Of a DNA stretch of 64,000 nt, positions 1 to 8,733 are shown piece by piece. Both the position numbers and the translations under genes were made by a program. The DNA comes from Mucilaginibacter sp. (GTDB lineage: Bacteria; Bacteroidota; Bacteroidia; Sphingobacteriales; Sphingobacteriaceae), in assembly GCF_028288185.1 (NCBI RefSeq), contig NZ_JAQBOF010000020.1, positions 1-64,000 on the forward strand. Reading direction: 5' to 3'. How positions within the stretch are numbered: the first letter of the stretch is position 1; each line of letters opens with the position of its first letter. Under the pieces are notes generated by a model. That model ran no database searches. It was not told where the DNA came from and saw nothing but the letters and a program-made list of their open reading frames with translations.

Positions 1-5
1 TTAAT

Positions 6-560
6 ATGCAAAAAAAATCAGATCTGGTATTGTACAATAATTACCCCTATAATCCGGGTGGCAATTTTATAAAACGAATATTGTGGCATTATATAAACGC
101 CTTAGTTTTTAAAACCAGCTTGTTCCCATTTTATTGGATCAAGAATTTTTTATTGCGCTTGTTTGGCGCCAAATTAGGTAACATGGTTGAAGTTAAACCA
201 GGCGTTAATATAAAGTATCCCTGGAACCTTACTATAGGGGATGAAGTTTGGATAGGCGAAAATGTTTGGATAGATAACCTGGTGATGGTTACTATAGGCT
301 CAAATATTTGTATATCACAAGGTGTAATCTTGTTGACGGGGAGTCATAATTATAAAATTCCCTCATTTGATTTGATAACCGGTACTATAGTATTGGAAGA
401 TGGTGTTTGGCTTGGCGCAATGTCTATTGTCAACAAAGGCATAACGGTATCATCGCATGCCATACTTTCCGCCGGGTCGGTAGCAACAAAAGATCTGGAT
501 GCTTATGCTATTTATCAGGGCAATCCGGCAGTAAAAGTCCGCGACAGGGAAATAAATTAA
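6..560 (+). CDS. WcaF-like acyltransferase, left-handed beta-helix
   Basis: Predicted O-acetyltransferase of the hexapeptide-repeat family, 184 residues, most like WcaF of colanic-acid clusters, which acetylates a sugar of an exported polysaccharide using acetyl-CoA. The first 60 residues are basic and aromatic; hexapeptide turns follow from about residue 70 (VWIGENVWID, VTIGSNICIS, VWLGAMSIV). The signature GSHNYK near residue 112 carries the expected catalytic His. The C-terminus GNPAVKVRD is typical of the family. It is the first gene of the window, so the rest of a presumed polysaccharide cluster would lie to the left. The ATG at 6 fits the usual family N-terminus. Family is clear; the substrate is inference. 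Confidence 0.85.
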   Translation: MQKKSDLVLYNNYPYNPGGNFIKRILWHYINALVFKTSLFPFYWIKNFLLRLFGAKLGNMVEVKPGVNIKYPWNLTIGDEVWIGENVWIDNLVMVTIGSNICISQGVILLTGSHNYKIPSFDLITGTIVLEDGVWLGAMSIVNKGITVSSHAILSAGSVATKDLDAYAIYQGNPAVKVRDREIN

Positions 561-568
561 TATTAACT

Positions 569-624
569 GTACCCAGGTACACATAGATACACGTGGTACC
601 ACATGGGTACACCTGAATACACTA
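569..624. repeat. GTAC-rich dyad between convergent genes
   Basis: The gap between the convergent wcaF-like and obgE genes is an imperfect palindrome centred on GTGGTACCAC, with GTAC/ATAC units repeated in both arms. It runs into the obgE stop codon (622-624). It could act as a two-way terminator, but there is no T-run. Confidence 0.5.
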
Positions 625-1623
625 CTGATTATTGATCTCTTTCCAAAGCAGATCTTTCAGCTCAACAATATTCTTCTGAGCTACTGATGATATAAATACC
701 GATGGTACATCCGTTGGTACCTGCGCTTTCATCTCCTCAATTAATTCATCATCCAGCATATCAGATTTTGTAATAGCTAATACACGGGGTTTGTGCATTA
801 GTTCGGGGTTGTATTCGTTCAACTCTTTTAATAATATATCATACTCTTGTTGTATGGTACGGGTAGTATCAGCAGGCACCATAAACAATAATACCGCGTT
901 ACGCTCAATATGCTTTAAGAAACGTATACCTAATCCTTTTCCCTTTGACGCGCCTTCTATTATCCCCGGTATATCAGCCATAACAAACGATTTGTTGTTA
1001 CGGTAAGCCACAATACCCAGGTTAGGTACCAACGTTGTAAAGGCATAATCAGCAATCTCCGGCTTTGCTGCAGTTACTACCGAAAGCAAGGTTGATTTAC
1101 CGGCGTTTGGGAAGCCAACTAACCCTACATCCGCTAATATTTTAAGTTCGAGGATATTCCACACCTCCAGGCCTTCTTCGCCGGGCTGTGCAAAACGCGG
1201 GGTTTGGCGGGTTGCTGTTTTAAAATTAGCATTACCCAGGCCACCACGGCCACCTTTGGTTAATACCTTTGTTTCACCATCGGTATTTATTTCGAATAAG
1301 ATCTCGCCTGTTTCCGCATCGCGGCATATAGTGCCAAGAGGCACTTCCAGTATCTCATCGCGGCCGGTTTTACCGCTGCTTAGTGAGCTGCTGCCCGGGT
1401 CGCCATCGCCGGCAATTACGTGTTTTCTAAATTTCAGGTGCAACAAAGTCCATAGTTGCGCATTACCGGTTACAATAATATGTCCGCCACGGCCACCATC
1501 ACCACCATCGGGTCCGCCGGTTGCCGTACGTATGTCACGATGTAAATGTGCAGAACCTGCCCCGCCCTTACCAGAGCGACAACAAATTTTTACATAATCA
1601 ACAAAATTTGAACCTTGAGACAT
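622..1623 (-). CDS. obgE: GTPase ObgE/CgtA
   Basis: Essential ribosome-assembly and stress-linked GTPase, 333 residues. The N-terminal Gly-rich Obg fold (about residues 1-160) has the [13 protein letters not shown] and GGDGGRGGH segments. The G domain follows: G1 GFPNAGKS at 170-177, G3 DIPG at 217-220, G4 TKSD at 285-288. The protein ends soon after the G domain, so the variable C-terminal extension of many Obg proteins is absent. It lies downstream of adk on the same strand, 128 bp away with a repeat dyad between, and probably shares its transcript. Confidence 0.97.
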   Translation of the reverse strand: MSQGSNFVDYVKICCRSGKGGAGSAHLHRDIRTATGGPDGGDGGRGGHIIVTGNAQLWTLLHLKFRKHVIAGDGDPGSSSLSSGKTGRDEILEVPLGTICRDAETGEILFEINTDGETKVLTKGGRGGLGNANFKTATRQTPRFAQPGEEGLEVWNILELKILADVGLVGFPNAGKSTLLSVVTAAKPEIADYAFTTLVPNLGIVAYRNNKSFVMADIPGIIEGASKGKGLGIRFLKHIERNAVLLFMVPADTTRTIQQEYDILLKELNEYNPELMHKPRVLAITKSDMLDDELIEEMKAQVPTDVPSVFISSVAQKNIVELKDLLWKEINNQ

Positions 1624-1632
1624 TTTGATTTT

Positions 1633-1750
1633 ATTTCGGATATCGGAATTACGATTTCGGATTTACTTTAATGGACTATTGATAACTAAGCAAGTAACAA
1701 TATTTACGCTACCTGCATCCGAAATCGAACATCCAAAATCCGAAATTAGA
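1633..1750. repeat. Iterated-unit dyad, ATTTCGGAT family
   Basis: The left arm (about 1634-1664) repeats the motif ATTTCGGAT or near variants, and the right arm (about 1719-1750) repeats its reverse complement ATCCGAAAT, with an unrelated spacer of about 55 bp between. It lies in the adk-obgE gap. The same unit recurs at 27747-27892. Confidence 0.7.
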
Positions 1751-1751
1751 A

Positions 1752-2327
1752 TTACGCCTTGTCGGCAATAACAGCGCTTATCGAGTCAAAAATATCATGT
1801 ATTGAGCCGATACCACTTATGCTTGTAAATTTATTTTGAGCCTTATAGAAGCCGGCTACAGGGGCAGTTTTATCATTATATTCTTTTATCCTTCTGCGTA
1901 TAACCTCTGGGTTAGCATCATCCGGGCGGCCAGAACCTTTACCTCTTAATAATAAACGATGCTCTAACTCATCGTCATTTACTTCAAGTGCTATCATAAC
2001 AGTAATAGCAGAGTCTTTACTTTTTAATAAGCTATCCAACGCTTCGGCTTGCGCAACTGTGCGCGGGAAACCATCAAAAATAAAACCTTCGGCATCCCTG
2101 TTAGCATCAAGTTTATTGCTTATCATGCCTATTACCACTTCATCGGGCACCAACATACCTGCATCCATCAGCTTTTTAGCCTCTAAACCAAGTTCGGTAC
2201 CTTGTAGTATCTCATTGCGCAACAGATCGCCTGTTGATAAATGGATTAAACCATATTTTTCAATAAGATGTTGTGATTGAGTACCTTTCCCAGCTCCGGG
2301 CGGGCCAAATAATACTAAGTTGAGCAT
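1752..2327 (-). CDS. adk: Adenylate kinase
   Basis: Converts ATP and AMP to two ADP in the cytoplasm. 191 residues, the short form without a zinc-binding LID. P-loop GPPGAGKGT at residues 8-16, the NMP-binding segment HLSTGDLLRNEI, FDGFPRT, and the LID region RLLLRGKGSGRPDD followed by the conserved Arg stretch (VIRRRIKEY). The start codon gives the canonical N-terminus directly before the P-loop. It is flanked by tRNA-Arg upstream and obgE downstream on the same strand. Confidence 0.97.
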   Translation of the reverse strand: MLNLVLFGPPGAGKGTQSQHLIEKYGLIHLSTGDLLRNEILQGTELGLEAKKLMDAGMLVPDEVVIGMISNKLDANRDAEGFIFDGFPRTVAQAEALDSLLKSKDSAITVMIALEVNDDELEHRLLLRGKGSGRPDDANPEVIRRRIKEYNDKTAPVAGFYKAQNKFTSISGIGSIHDIFDSISAVIADKA

Positions 2328-2343
2328 GCTTTTTTCAAATTAA

Positions 2344-2372
2344 AAGCCTTTCGGTACTATACTGAAAGGCTT
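2344..2372 (-). terminator. Hairpin between tRNA-Arg and adk
   Basis: A 9-bp stem (AAGCCTTTC / GAAAGGCTT) with an 11-nt loop, followed on the minus strand by a short T-rich stretch. It probably ends the tRNA-Arg transcript or sits in the adk 5' leader. Confidence 0.55.
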
Positions 2373-2383
2373 AACTTTAAGGG

Positions 2384-2457
2384 TGCACTTGAAGGGAGTC
2401 GAACCCCTAACCTCCTGATCCGTAGTCAGGTGCTCTATCCAATTGAGCTACAAGTGC
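2384..2457 (-). tRNA. tRNA-Arg (anticodon ACG)
   Basis: Full cloverleaf read on the minus strand: 7-bp acceptor GCACTTG/CAAGTGC, D arm with AGCTCAATTGGATAGAGC, anticodon stem CCTGA/TCAGG with loop CTACGGA, T arm AGGGG-TTCGACT-CCCTT, discriminator A. Anticodon ACG, read as ICG after deamination, decodes CGU/CGC/CGA. CCA is not encoded. Confidence 0.97.
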
Positions 2458-2630
2458 AGTATATCCGCTTTTTTTAACGGACTGCAAAAATAGGATTTCT
2501 TTTTAAAAGTGTCGAAATTATTTGAAAATTACTTCACTTTCTCTGCAATAGCCCCAAAATCAGCCCCTTTTAGCTTTTTCGATTATAAATTTATTGCATC
2601 CAAAGCTTGCTGGTGTAAATAATTATATTT

Positions 2631-2638
2631 TACTTTGC
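2631..2638 (+). promoter_or_regulatory. Possible -7 box of the DUF2809 operon
   Basis: TACTTTGC resembles the Bacteroidota -7 box TAnnTTTG with one base less in the spacer. It lies about 20 bp before the chosen ATG at 2659. No clear -33 element was seen. Confidence 0.35.
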
Positions 2639-2658
2639 ATTACAAAGTACTTTTAATA

Positions 2659-3042
2659 ATGATATTTAATAAATTTTATTTCTTACTTACAGTATTGCTA
2701 TTTATAACCGAAGTTTTTATTGGTCAATATTTGGATGATGCTATTATACGCCCCTACGGCGGTGATTTTTTGGTAGTGATACTGATTTACTGCTTTGTAA
2801 AGAGTTTTGTTAATACGCCGGTTATTGCCACTGCGATTAGTGTATTAATATTTGCTTACCTGATTGAAGTGTCGCAATACTTCCATTTAGTTAACCTGTT
2901 AGGTTTGGAACACATGCGGGCAGCAAGGATAGTGTTAGGCACCTCATTCTCATTTGTTGATCTGTTAACTTATACATTGGGAATCCTGGTGGTAATAATC
3001 ATTGAAAAAAATTTAGATTATGGAAAATCAGTTAAAAAATAA
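2659..3042 (+). CDS. DUF2809 family membrane protein
   Basis: Small integral membrane protein of about 127 residues with four hydrophobic segments. The segment RAARIVLGTSFSFVDLLTY near the C-terminus is typical of DUF2809 (YjgA-like) proteins, whose function is unknown. The frame is open further upstream to a TTG at 2635, but the ATG at 2659 leaves room for a -7-like element and begins just before the first membrane helix, so it is preferred. The 3' end overlaps the next gene by 23 bp, so the genes are translationally coupled and form a three-gene operon with the oxygenase-like gene. Confidence 0.8.
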   Translation: MIFNKFYFLLTVLLFITEVFIGQYLDDAIIRPYGGDFLVVILIYCFVKSFVNTPVIATAISVLIFAYLIEVSQYFHLVNLLGLEHMRAARIVLGTSFSFVDLLTYTLGILVVIIIEKNLDYGKSVKK

Positions 3043-3505
3043 ACTACGGCACCATATACGGGTGTTGATCTGGATAGTAATAATAGGATTATTTTTAAGT
3101 GGCGTTACCGCTTTCCTTATCGAAACCGAATTAGCTTTACTCATTAACCACCCGCCATTGCAAAACCCAACAATGGCCATATGGCTTAATAAAGTTTACC
3201 AGGCCGTTAGTACTACCAATATTGATTACCCCTTTTTAAGCTACGGCACCGACTGGCTGGCCTTTGCGCATTTAATGCTAGCAATTTTATTTATAGGCCC
3301 GTTAAAAGACCCTGTTACGAATATTTGGGTAATTGAATTTGGGTTGATAGCAAGTGTAGCCATTTTCCCGCTGGCGTTTATTGCTGGTAACATTAGGGGC
3401 ATACCCCTTTTCTGGACCATGATCGATTGTTCTTTTGGCGTGGTTACGCTTACTTTGCTGATACCATGCTACCGCGCGATTATTAAATTAAGGAGTTTGA
3501 CATGA
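3020..3505 (+). CDS. Four-helix membrane protein of unknown function
   Basis: 161 residues with four predicted membrane helices (roughly residues 14-33, 77-93, 104-122, 128-150). A polar loop between helices 1 and 2 contains INHPPLQNPTMAIW and FLSYGTDWLAFAH. I do not assign it to a family. It overlaps the upstream DUF2809 gene by 23 bp and the downstream MpaB-type gene by 4 bp (ATGA), so the three are almost certainly made together. A role as membrane partner of the oxygenase is inference from position only. Confidence 0.7.
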   Translation: MENQLKNKLRHHIRVLIWIVIIGLFLSGVTAFLIETELALLINHPPLQNPTMAIWLNKVYQAVSTTNIDYPFLSYGTDWLAFAHLMLAILFIGPLKDPVTNIWVIEFGLIASVAIFPLAFIAGNIRGIPLFWTMIDCSFGVVTLTLLIPCYRAIIKLRSLT

Positions 3506-4260
3506 AATACTTTGTAAACGAGGATTCTATCGTACGTAAAATCTGGGGCAAGGCAGATACTACACTATTCATTTTTGCAGGGTCGGCGGCAGAGTTTGCC
3601 CTTAATAAAGCGGTAGACTGGTTATACTTTACCGGCCGTTTGCCTGCCGACCCACTTGGCCGGTTATTCTCTACCGTAACCTATGCACGGCAGATCATTT
3701 TTGCTGAAGAGGACGCAGCATTAGCATCAATTGATAAAATTACCGCTATACATAAAGGCGTTGAGCAAAGCCGCGGCGCGCAAATACCCGACTGGGCCTA
3801 TCGCGATGTATTGTTTATGCTGATAGATTATTCTATACGTTCGTTTGAACTTTTAGACAGGCAACTTACCCTTGCCGAAAAAATAGAAGTTTTTAATGTG
3901 TTTAACCAGGTAGGCCTACGTATGGGATTGACCGGCTTACCGGCAAATTTTATACAATGGAAACAAATGCGCGAAGACCACCTGCAAAATAACCTGGCGC
4001 AAAGTACCTACACCCATCATTTATATCAACAATATAAAAAACACCTGGGCTGGCTTAGATATGCTTTACTGATAAAAGTACAATTATTACTGGTGCCCCA
4101 AAGGGTAATCGAGTTGCTGAACTTTGGTAAACCAACATGGATAAAGCCAATATTGAGCCTTTATAAATTTTTTAGACGATTAAAAATTGAAAGTATTTTA
4201 AGGAATACTTTGCTACCAACAGATTATAAAATACAGATAAAAAAACTAGACACTGTATAG
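3502..4260 (+). CDS. MpaB/Lcp-type oxygenase domain protein (DUF2236)
   Basis: 252 residues resembling the DUF2236 family (ER-bound oxygenase MpaB / rubber oxygenase Lcp catalytic domain), whose studied members are heme enzymes cleaving isoprenoid chains. The N-terminal IWGKADTTLFIFAGSAAEFALN and PADPLGRLFSTVTYARQI are characteristic; the latter matches the family's helix preceding the active site. The protein is helical and lacks an obvious signal peptide; hydrophobic segments near residue 190 could associate with the membrane. Overlapping start (ATGA) with the membrane protein before it. Substrate unknown; an isoprenoid or fatty compound is a guess from the family. Confidence 0.75.
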   Translation: MKYFVNEDSIVRKIWGKADTTLFIFAGSAAEFALNKAVDWLYFTGRLPADPLGRLFSTVTYARQIIFAEEDAALASIDKITAIHKGVEQSRGAQIPDWAYRDVLFMLIDYSIRSFELLDRQLTLAEKIEVFNVFNQVGLRMGLTGLPANFIQWKQMREDHLQNNLAQSTYTHHLYQQYKKHLGWLRYALLIKVQLLLVPQRVIELLNFGKPTWIKPILSLYKFFRRLKIESILRNTLLPTDYKIQIKKLDTV

Positions 4261-4329
4261 CCATAATTATTTTATAAAATCTATTGCAAATAAAATTTTA
4301 TAATTAATTTGGATGGATAAACCTGTATC

Positions 4330-5052
4330 ATGAAAATCCTGCTATTTTTATTAGTTACCCTCACTTTGGGCACTGGTGTGACATATCCGCAGCAAAAAAA
4401 AACTACAAATAATTTTACGTTAACTGGCCATATTAGCGGTAAGCAAACCCTGCCTATTTGGTTTAGGTACCCTGATGGTAATGGTAAGATAATACAGCAG
4501 AAAGTAACTGTAAAAAATAATTTGTTTGTGATAATGGGTTACACCAGCAGCCCCGCCAATGTAGAGTTTTCGAATGATTTTGAACCAAACGGCAGGATAA
4601 TTAAAAACTATTTTGGCGATTTGTTTATAGGCCCGGGTGCAATAACGGTACTTATGACTGGAGATGACCTTTCTAGCGCGAAAATAATCGGCTCTATGAT
4701 GCAGGATGATTGGAATAAGTTAGAGCAACAAAAGCAGCCGTTGTATAAGGTGAGAGATTCTTTAAATAAAGAGATGTGGAAACTCTCAAGTGCTGGTAAT
4801 ACACCTAAAAACCATGAAGCGCACATGTTAGTGGGGCATAAAGTTAATATATGCGATGAGCAGCTAAAACAAGCAGACTATAAGTTTATTATCACACATT
4901 CAAACTCTTATTTAAGCGCCTATTTAACCAACTACTATTATGATTGGCAAAAGATTAAAGCCGATTCTGCAAAAATATTCTACAATACATTTACAACCCC
5001 GGTAAAATATAGCGTATCTGGCAGGTTATTACAAAAAGGGTTGGCAAAATAA
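4330..5052 (+). CDS. DUF4369 protein without thioredoxin domain
   Basis: 240 residues with a signal peptide (MKILLFLLVTLTLGTGVTYP) followed by a beta-rich DUF4369-like domain (FTLTGHISGK to about residue 120) and a helical region (about 130-235). In Bacteroidota this arrangement normally continues into a C-terminal TlpA-like thioredoxin domain with a CxxC motif. Here it stops at SGRLLQKGLAK, at about the linker to thioredoxin, and the 55 bp before the next gene hold no remnant. It is therefore a stand-alone or truncated form, presumably periplasmic. Function unknown. Confidence 0.65.
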   Translation: MKILLFLLVTLTLGTGVTYPQQKKTTNNFTLTGHISGKQTLPIWFRYPDGNGKIIQQKVTVKNNLFVIMGYTSSPANVEFSNDFEPNGRIIKNYFGDLFIGPGAITVLMTGDDLSSAKIIGSMMQDDWNKLEQQKQPLYKVRDSLNKEMWKLSSAGNTPKNHEAHMLVGHKVNICDEQLKQADYKFIITHSNSYLSAYLTNYYYDWQKIKADSAKIFYNTFTTPVKYSVSGRLLQKGLAK

Positions 5053-5107
5053 AGCAACAAACATTCATTGATCTGTAAGGGTTTATTATGCTGATATTAG
5101 TTCTCCT

Positions 5108-6094
5108 ATGAAAGCAATAATAATTACCCAACCCGGCGCGCCCGAAGTTTTGCAAATAGCCGAAAGGCCCATACCGCAATTTACTGCTAATGAAGTATTG
5201 GTAAAAGTTGCGGCTGCAGGCGTTAACCGCCCTGATGTTGCGCAGCGCAAAGGTCACTATCCCCCACCTGTTGGTGCACCGCAGGATATCCCGGGATTGG
5301 AAATAGCCGGGATAATTACCGAGGTAGGTAGCGGCGTTACCCGCTTTAAAATTGGCGATAAAGTTTGCGCCCTGGTTGCAGGCGGCGGCTATGCCGAGTA
5401 CTGCAATGTACCCGAAGGACAATGCCTGCCTATCCCCGATAATCTAACTTTCATAGAAGCCGCATCCCTGCCGGAAACCTTCTTTACCGTATGGAGCAAT
5501 GTGTTTGATCGTGGCCGCCTGCAACCCGGCGAGAGTTTGCTGGTACACGGCGGATCAAGCGGTATTGGCGTAACAGCCATACAAATGGCAAAAGCCATGG
5601 GTAGTGTAGTGTATGTTACCGCGGGCTCATATGAGAAATGTAAGTTTTGCGAAGACCTTGGCGCCACCAAAGCCATCAATTATAAAACCGAAGATTTTGT
5701 GGCTGTGTTGAAAGAAATCACTAATGGCAAAGGCGTTAACGTTATTTTAGATATGGTTGGCGGCAATTATGCGCCACGCAATCTGCAGGTATTGGCTGAT
5801 GATGGCCGACTGGTAATGATTAATATGATGGAGGGCAAGGATACTCAGATCGATCTTTCGGTGATACTACGCAAACGGCTTACCATAACCGGCTCTGCTT
5901 TAAGGGCCAGGGACGTTGGTTTTAAAGCCGATATAGCGGCTTCATTGCAAAAAAATATCTGGCCGTTAATTGCATCGGGGCAAATAAAACCGGTTGTTAA
6001 CGCCATATTTCCCGCCAGCCAGGCGGCCCAGGCTCATGCCTTAATGGAAAGCAGTAAACACATTGGTAAAATAGTTTTGAGTTTTGAGGGCTAA
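5108..6094 (+). CDS. NAD(P)H:quinone oxidoreductase, PIG3 type
   Basis: Zinc-independent medium-chain reductase of 328 residues, the length of the PIG3 / quinone oxidoreductase family. N-terminal GroES-like half with GVNRPDVAQRKGHYPPP, then a Rossmann half with the nucleotide-binding run VHGGSSGIGVTAIQMAKA. The catalytic-zinc cysteines of alcohol dehydrogenases are absent, as expected. It likely reduces quinones or enoyl/enone compounds with NADPH in the cytoplasm. A single gene with no clear partners: 55 bp after the DUF4369 gene and 230 bp before atpD. Confidence 0.88.
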   Translation: MKAIIITQPGAPEVLQIAERPIPQFTANEVLVKVAAAGVNRPDVAQRKGHYPPPVGAPQDIPGLEIAGIITEVGSGVTRFKIGDKVCALVAGGGYAEYCNVPEGQCLPIPDNLTFIEAASLPETFFTVWSNVFDRGRLQPGESLLVHGGSSGIGVTAIQMAKAMGSVVYVTAGSYEKCKFCEDLGATKAINYKTEDFVAVLKEITNGKGVNVILDMVGGNYAPRNLQVLADDGRLVMINMMEGKDTQIDLSVILRKRLTITGSALRARDVGFKADIAASLQKNIWPLIASGQIKPVVNAIFPASQAAQAHALMESSKHIGKIVLSFEG

Positions 6095-6248
6095 ATTAGT
6101 TTATACAACTCATTAAATATTAGTGATTTATAAATCATAATTCGGTTTTTATAAAATATCCTGCTATAAGTAATAGTTTATATCGCTTTCATTAAAAAAA
6201 AGCCTAAAAAATCTTACTTTAAGTATTTTAATATTGTATTATAAACCT

Positions 6249-6256
6249 TAACTTTG
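6249..6256 (+). promoter_or_regulatory. -7 box of the atpDC promoter
   Basis: TAACTTTG matches the Bacteroidota -7 consensus TAnnTTTG exactly, 71 bp before the atpD start in an AT-rich gap. A convincing -33 TTG at the right distance was not found. Confidence 0.6.
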
Positions 6257-6269
6257 CGCCCTGAAATAG

Positions 6270-7830
<1,561 letters not shown>

Positions 7831-7832
<2 letters not shown>

Positions 7833-7910
7833 TAGCAAATAATTAGTATCAAGTAGTAAGACAATTTAACCTTGCTACTTGATACTTGATACTAACTACT
7901 TAATACTAAC
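7831..7910. repeat. Iterated-unit dyad, TACTTGATAC family (copy 1)
   Basis: Left arm with AGTATCAAGTAGTAAGAC and right arm with TTGCTACTTGATACTTGATACT: the same 8-10 bp unit in opposite orientation, filling the whole gap between atpD and atpC. The same family occurs at 14084-14166. Confidence 0.75.
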
Positions 7911-7913
7911 AAA

Positions 7914-8162
7914 ATGACATTAGAAATCCTTACTCCCGATAAAAAAGTGTTTGAAGGCGAGGCTACCTCGGTAACCCTTCCGGGCACTTTGGGTTTTTTT
8001 GAGATATTAAACCATCACGCACCTATCATCTCTACTTTACAGGATGGTAAATTAACCGTGCGTGGCAGTGGTAAAGAAGAAGTTTTTTTTATTAAAGGCG
8101 GTGTTGTTGAAGCTTCAAACAATATAGTAACTGTATTGGCCGAAGGTATAGAGCAACACTAA
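7914..8162 (+). CDS. atpC: F1 ATP synthase subunit epsilon, short form
   Basis: 82 residues covering only the N-terminal beta-sandwich of subunit epsilon (LEILTPDKKVFEGEA, GFFEILNHHAPI), which seats on gamma and the c-ring. The C-terminal helical hairpin that inhibits ATP hydrolysis in enzymes of about 130-140 residues is absent; from memory short forms are common in Bacteroidota. Separated from atpD only by a repeat dyad and followed by a strong terminator. Confidence 0.93.
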   Translation: MTLEILTPDKKVFEGEATSVTLPGTLGFFEILNHHAPIISTLQDGKLTVRGSGKEEVFFIKGGVVEASNNIVTVLAEGIEQH

Positions 8163-8182
8163 AATTTTATAAGACAATTTTT

Positions 8183-8214
8183 AAAGGCTCGGATAGTTTA
8201 TCCGGGCCTTTTTT
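8183..8214 (+). terminator. Terminator of atpDC
   Basis: AAAGGCTCGGATA-GTT-TATCCGGGCCTTTTTT: a long stem with a short loop and a run of T, 21 bp after the atpC stop codon. Confidence 0.9.
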
Positions 8215-8216
8215 GT

Positions 8217-8362
8217 TTCGATCGTTTCTTATCAGCGTCGTAGCGCTCTTGACCGCTAGGGCCCATTACTTTTTGCTTGAGTGGCTGTTGCGCAACAGCC
8301 ACTCAAGACAAAAGGAACAGCCTTAGCGGCAATTGAGCGTCACCAAGCGATAGGTAATCGAG
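8217..8362. repeat. 145-bp nested palindrome with 32-bp perfect core
   Basis: Within a long stretch without genes, the core 8276-8307 is a perfect 32-bp palindrome (left half CTTGAGTGGCTGTTGC). It is nested in an imperfect palindrome: ACCGCTA near 8250 pairs with TAGCGG near 8325, CGCTC near 8245 with GAGCG near 8335, and CGAT near 8218 with ATCG near 8357. It would fold as a long cruciform or hairpin. The rest of the gap, 8363-8635, shows no supported gene. Confidence 0.75.
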
Positions 8363-8635
8363 CTGCTTGTCTTGGATAGACAACGTGCGACAAGTTTACC
8401 CTATAGTCAGCCTAAAAACACAACCCATTTTAACCAACTATTTTACCCCCTACCCCCATTTTAGGCAGAAAAAACGCCATTTGCTATGCATGCATAAAAA
8501 CCATACCGAATACCGTTTTAAACTTTGGTATAGTAGCTTAAAAATATAATTCTGATTTTATTGCCATAATAAGAATTATATAGATATATTTAACTAATAA
8601 ATAAGAATATAGTATTTATTTAAAAAAAGTTAGAT

Positions 8636-8683
8636 ATGCTATTGCCAGTTTTTTTGGGGATACCTATCTTAACAGTAACATAA
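8636..8683 (+). CDS. Probable ilv leader peptide
   Basis: A 15-codon reading frame with its own ATG and TAA, 50 bp upstream of ilvD. It encodes MLLPVFLGIPILTVT: four Leu, two Val, two Ile and two Thr, 10 of 15 residues being end products or a precursor of the pathway encoded downstream. This composition is that of attenuator leader peptides of ilv operons. The region between its stop and ilvD holds a small hairpin (CAGGA 8694-8698 with TCCTG 8707-8711) but no T-run, so the coupling may be translational or use another terminator. Assignment from composition and position only. Confidence 0.6.
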   Translation: MLLPVFLGIPILTVT

Positions 8684-8733
8684 AAGCAATCATCAGGAAA
8701 CCTAAATCCTGCAACAAAAAATACTACTAAAAA

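Noticed and set aside
1256..1597. 113-codon frame opposite to obgE
   Set aside because: Lies fully antisense to a clear essential gene; a codon-structure shadow.
8367..8549. 60-codon open frame between atpC and ilvD
   Set aside because: It begins inside the tail of the palindrome, has no family resemblance and irregular composition; the short leader frame at 8636 is better supported by position and composition.
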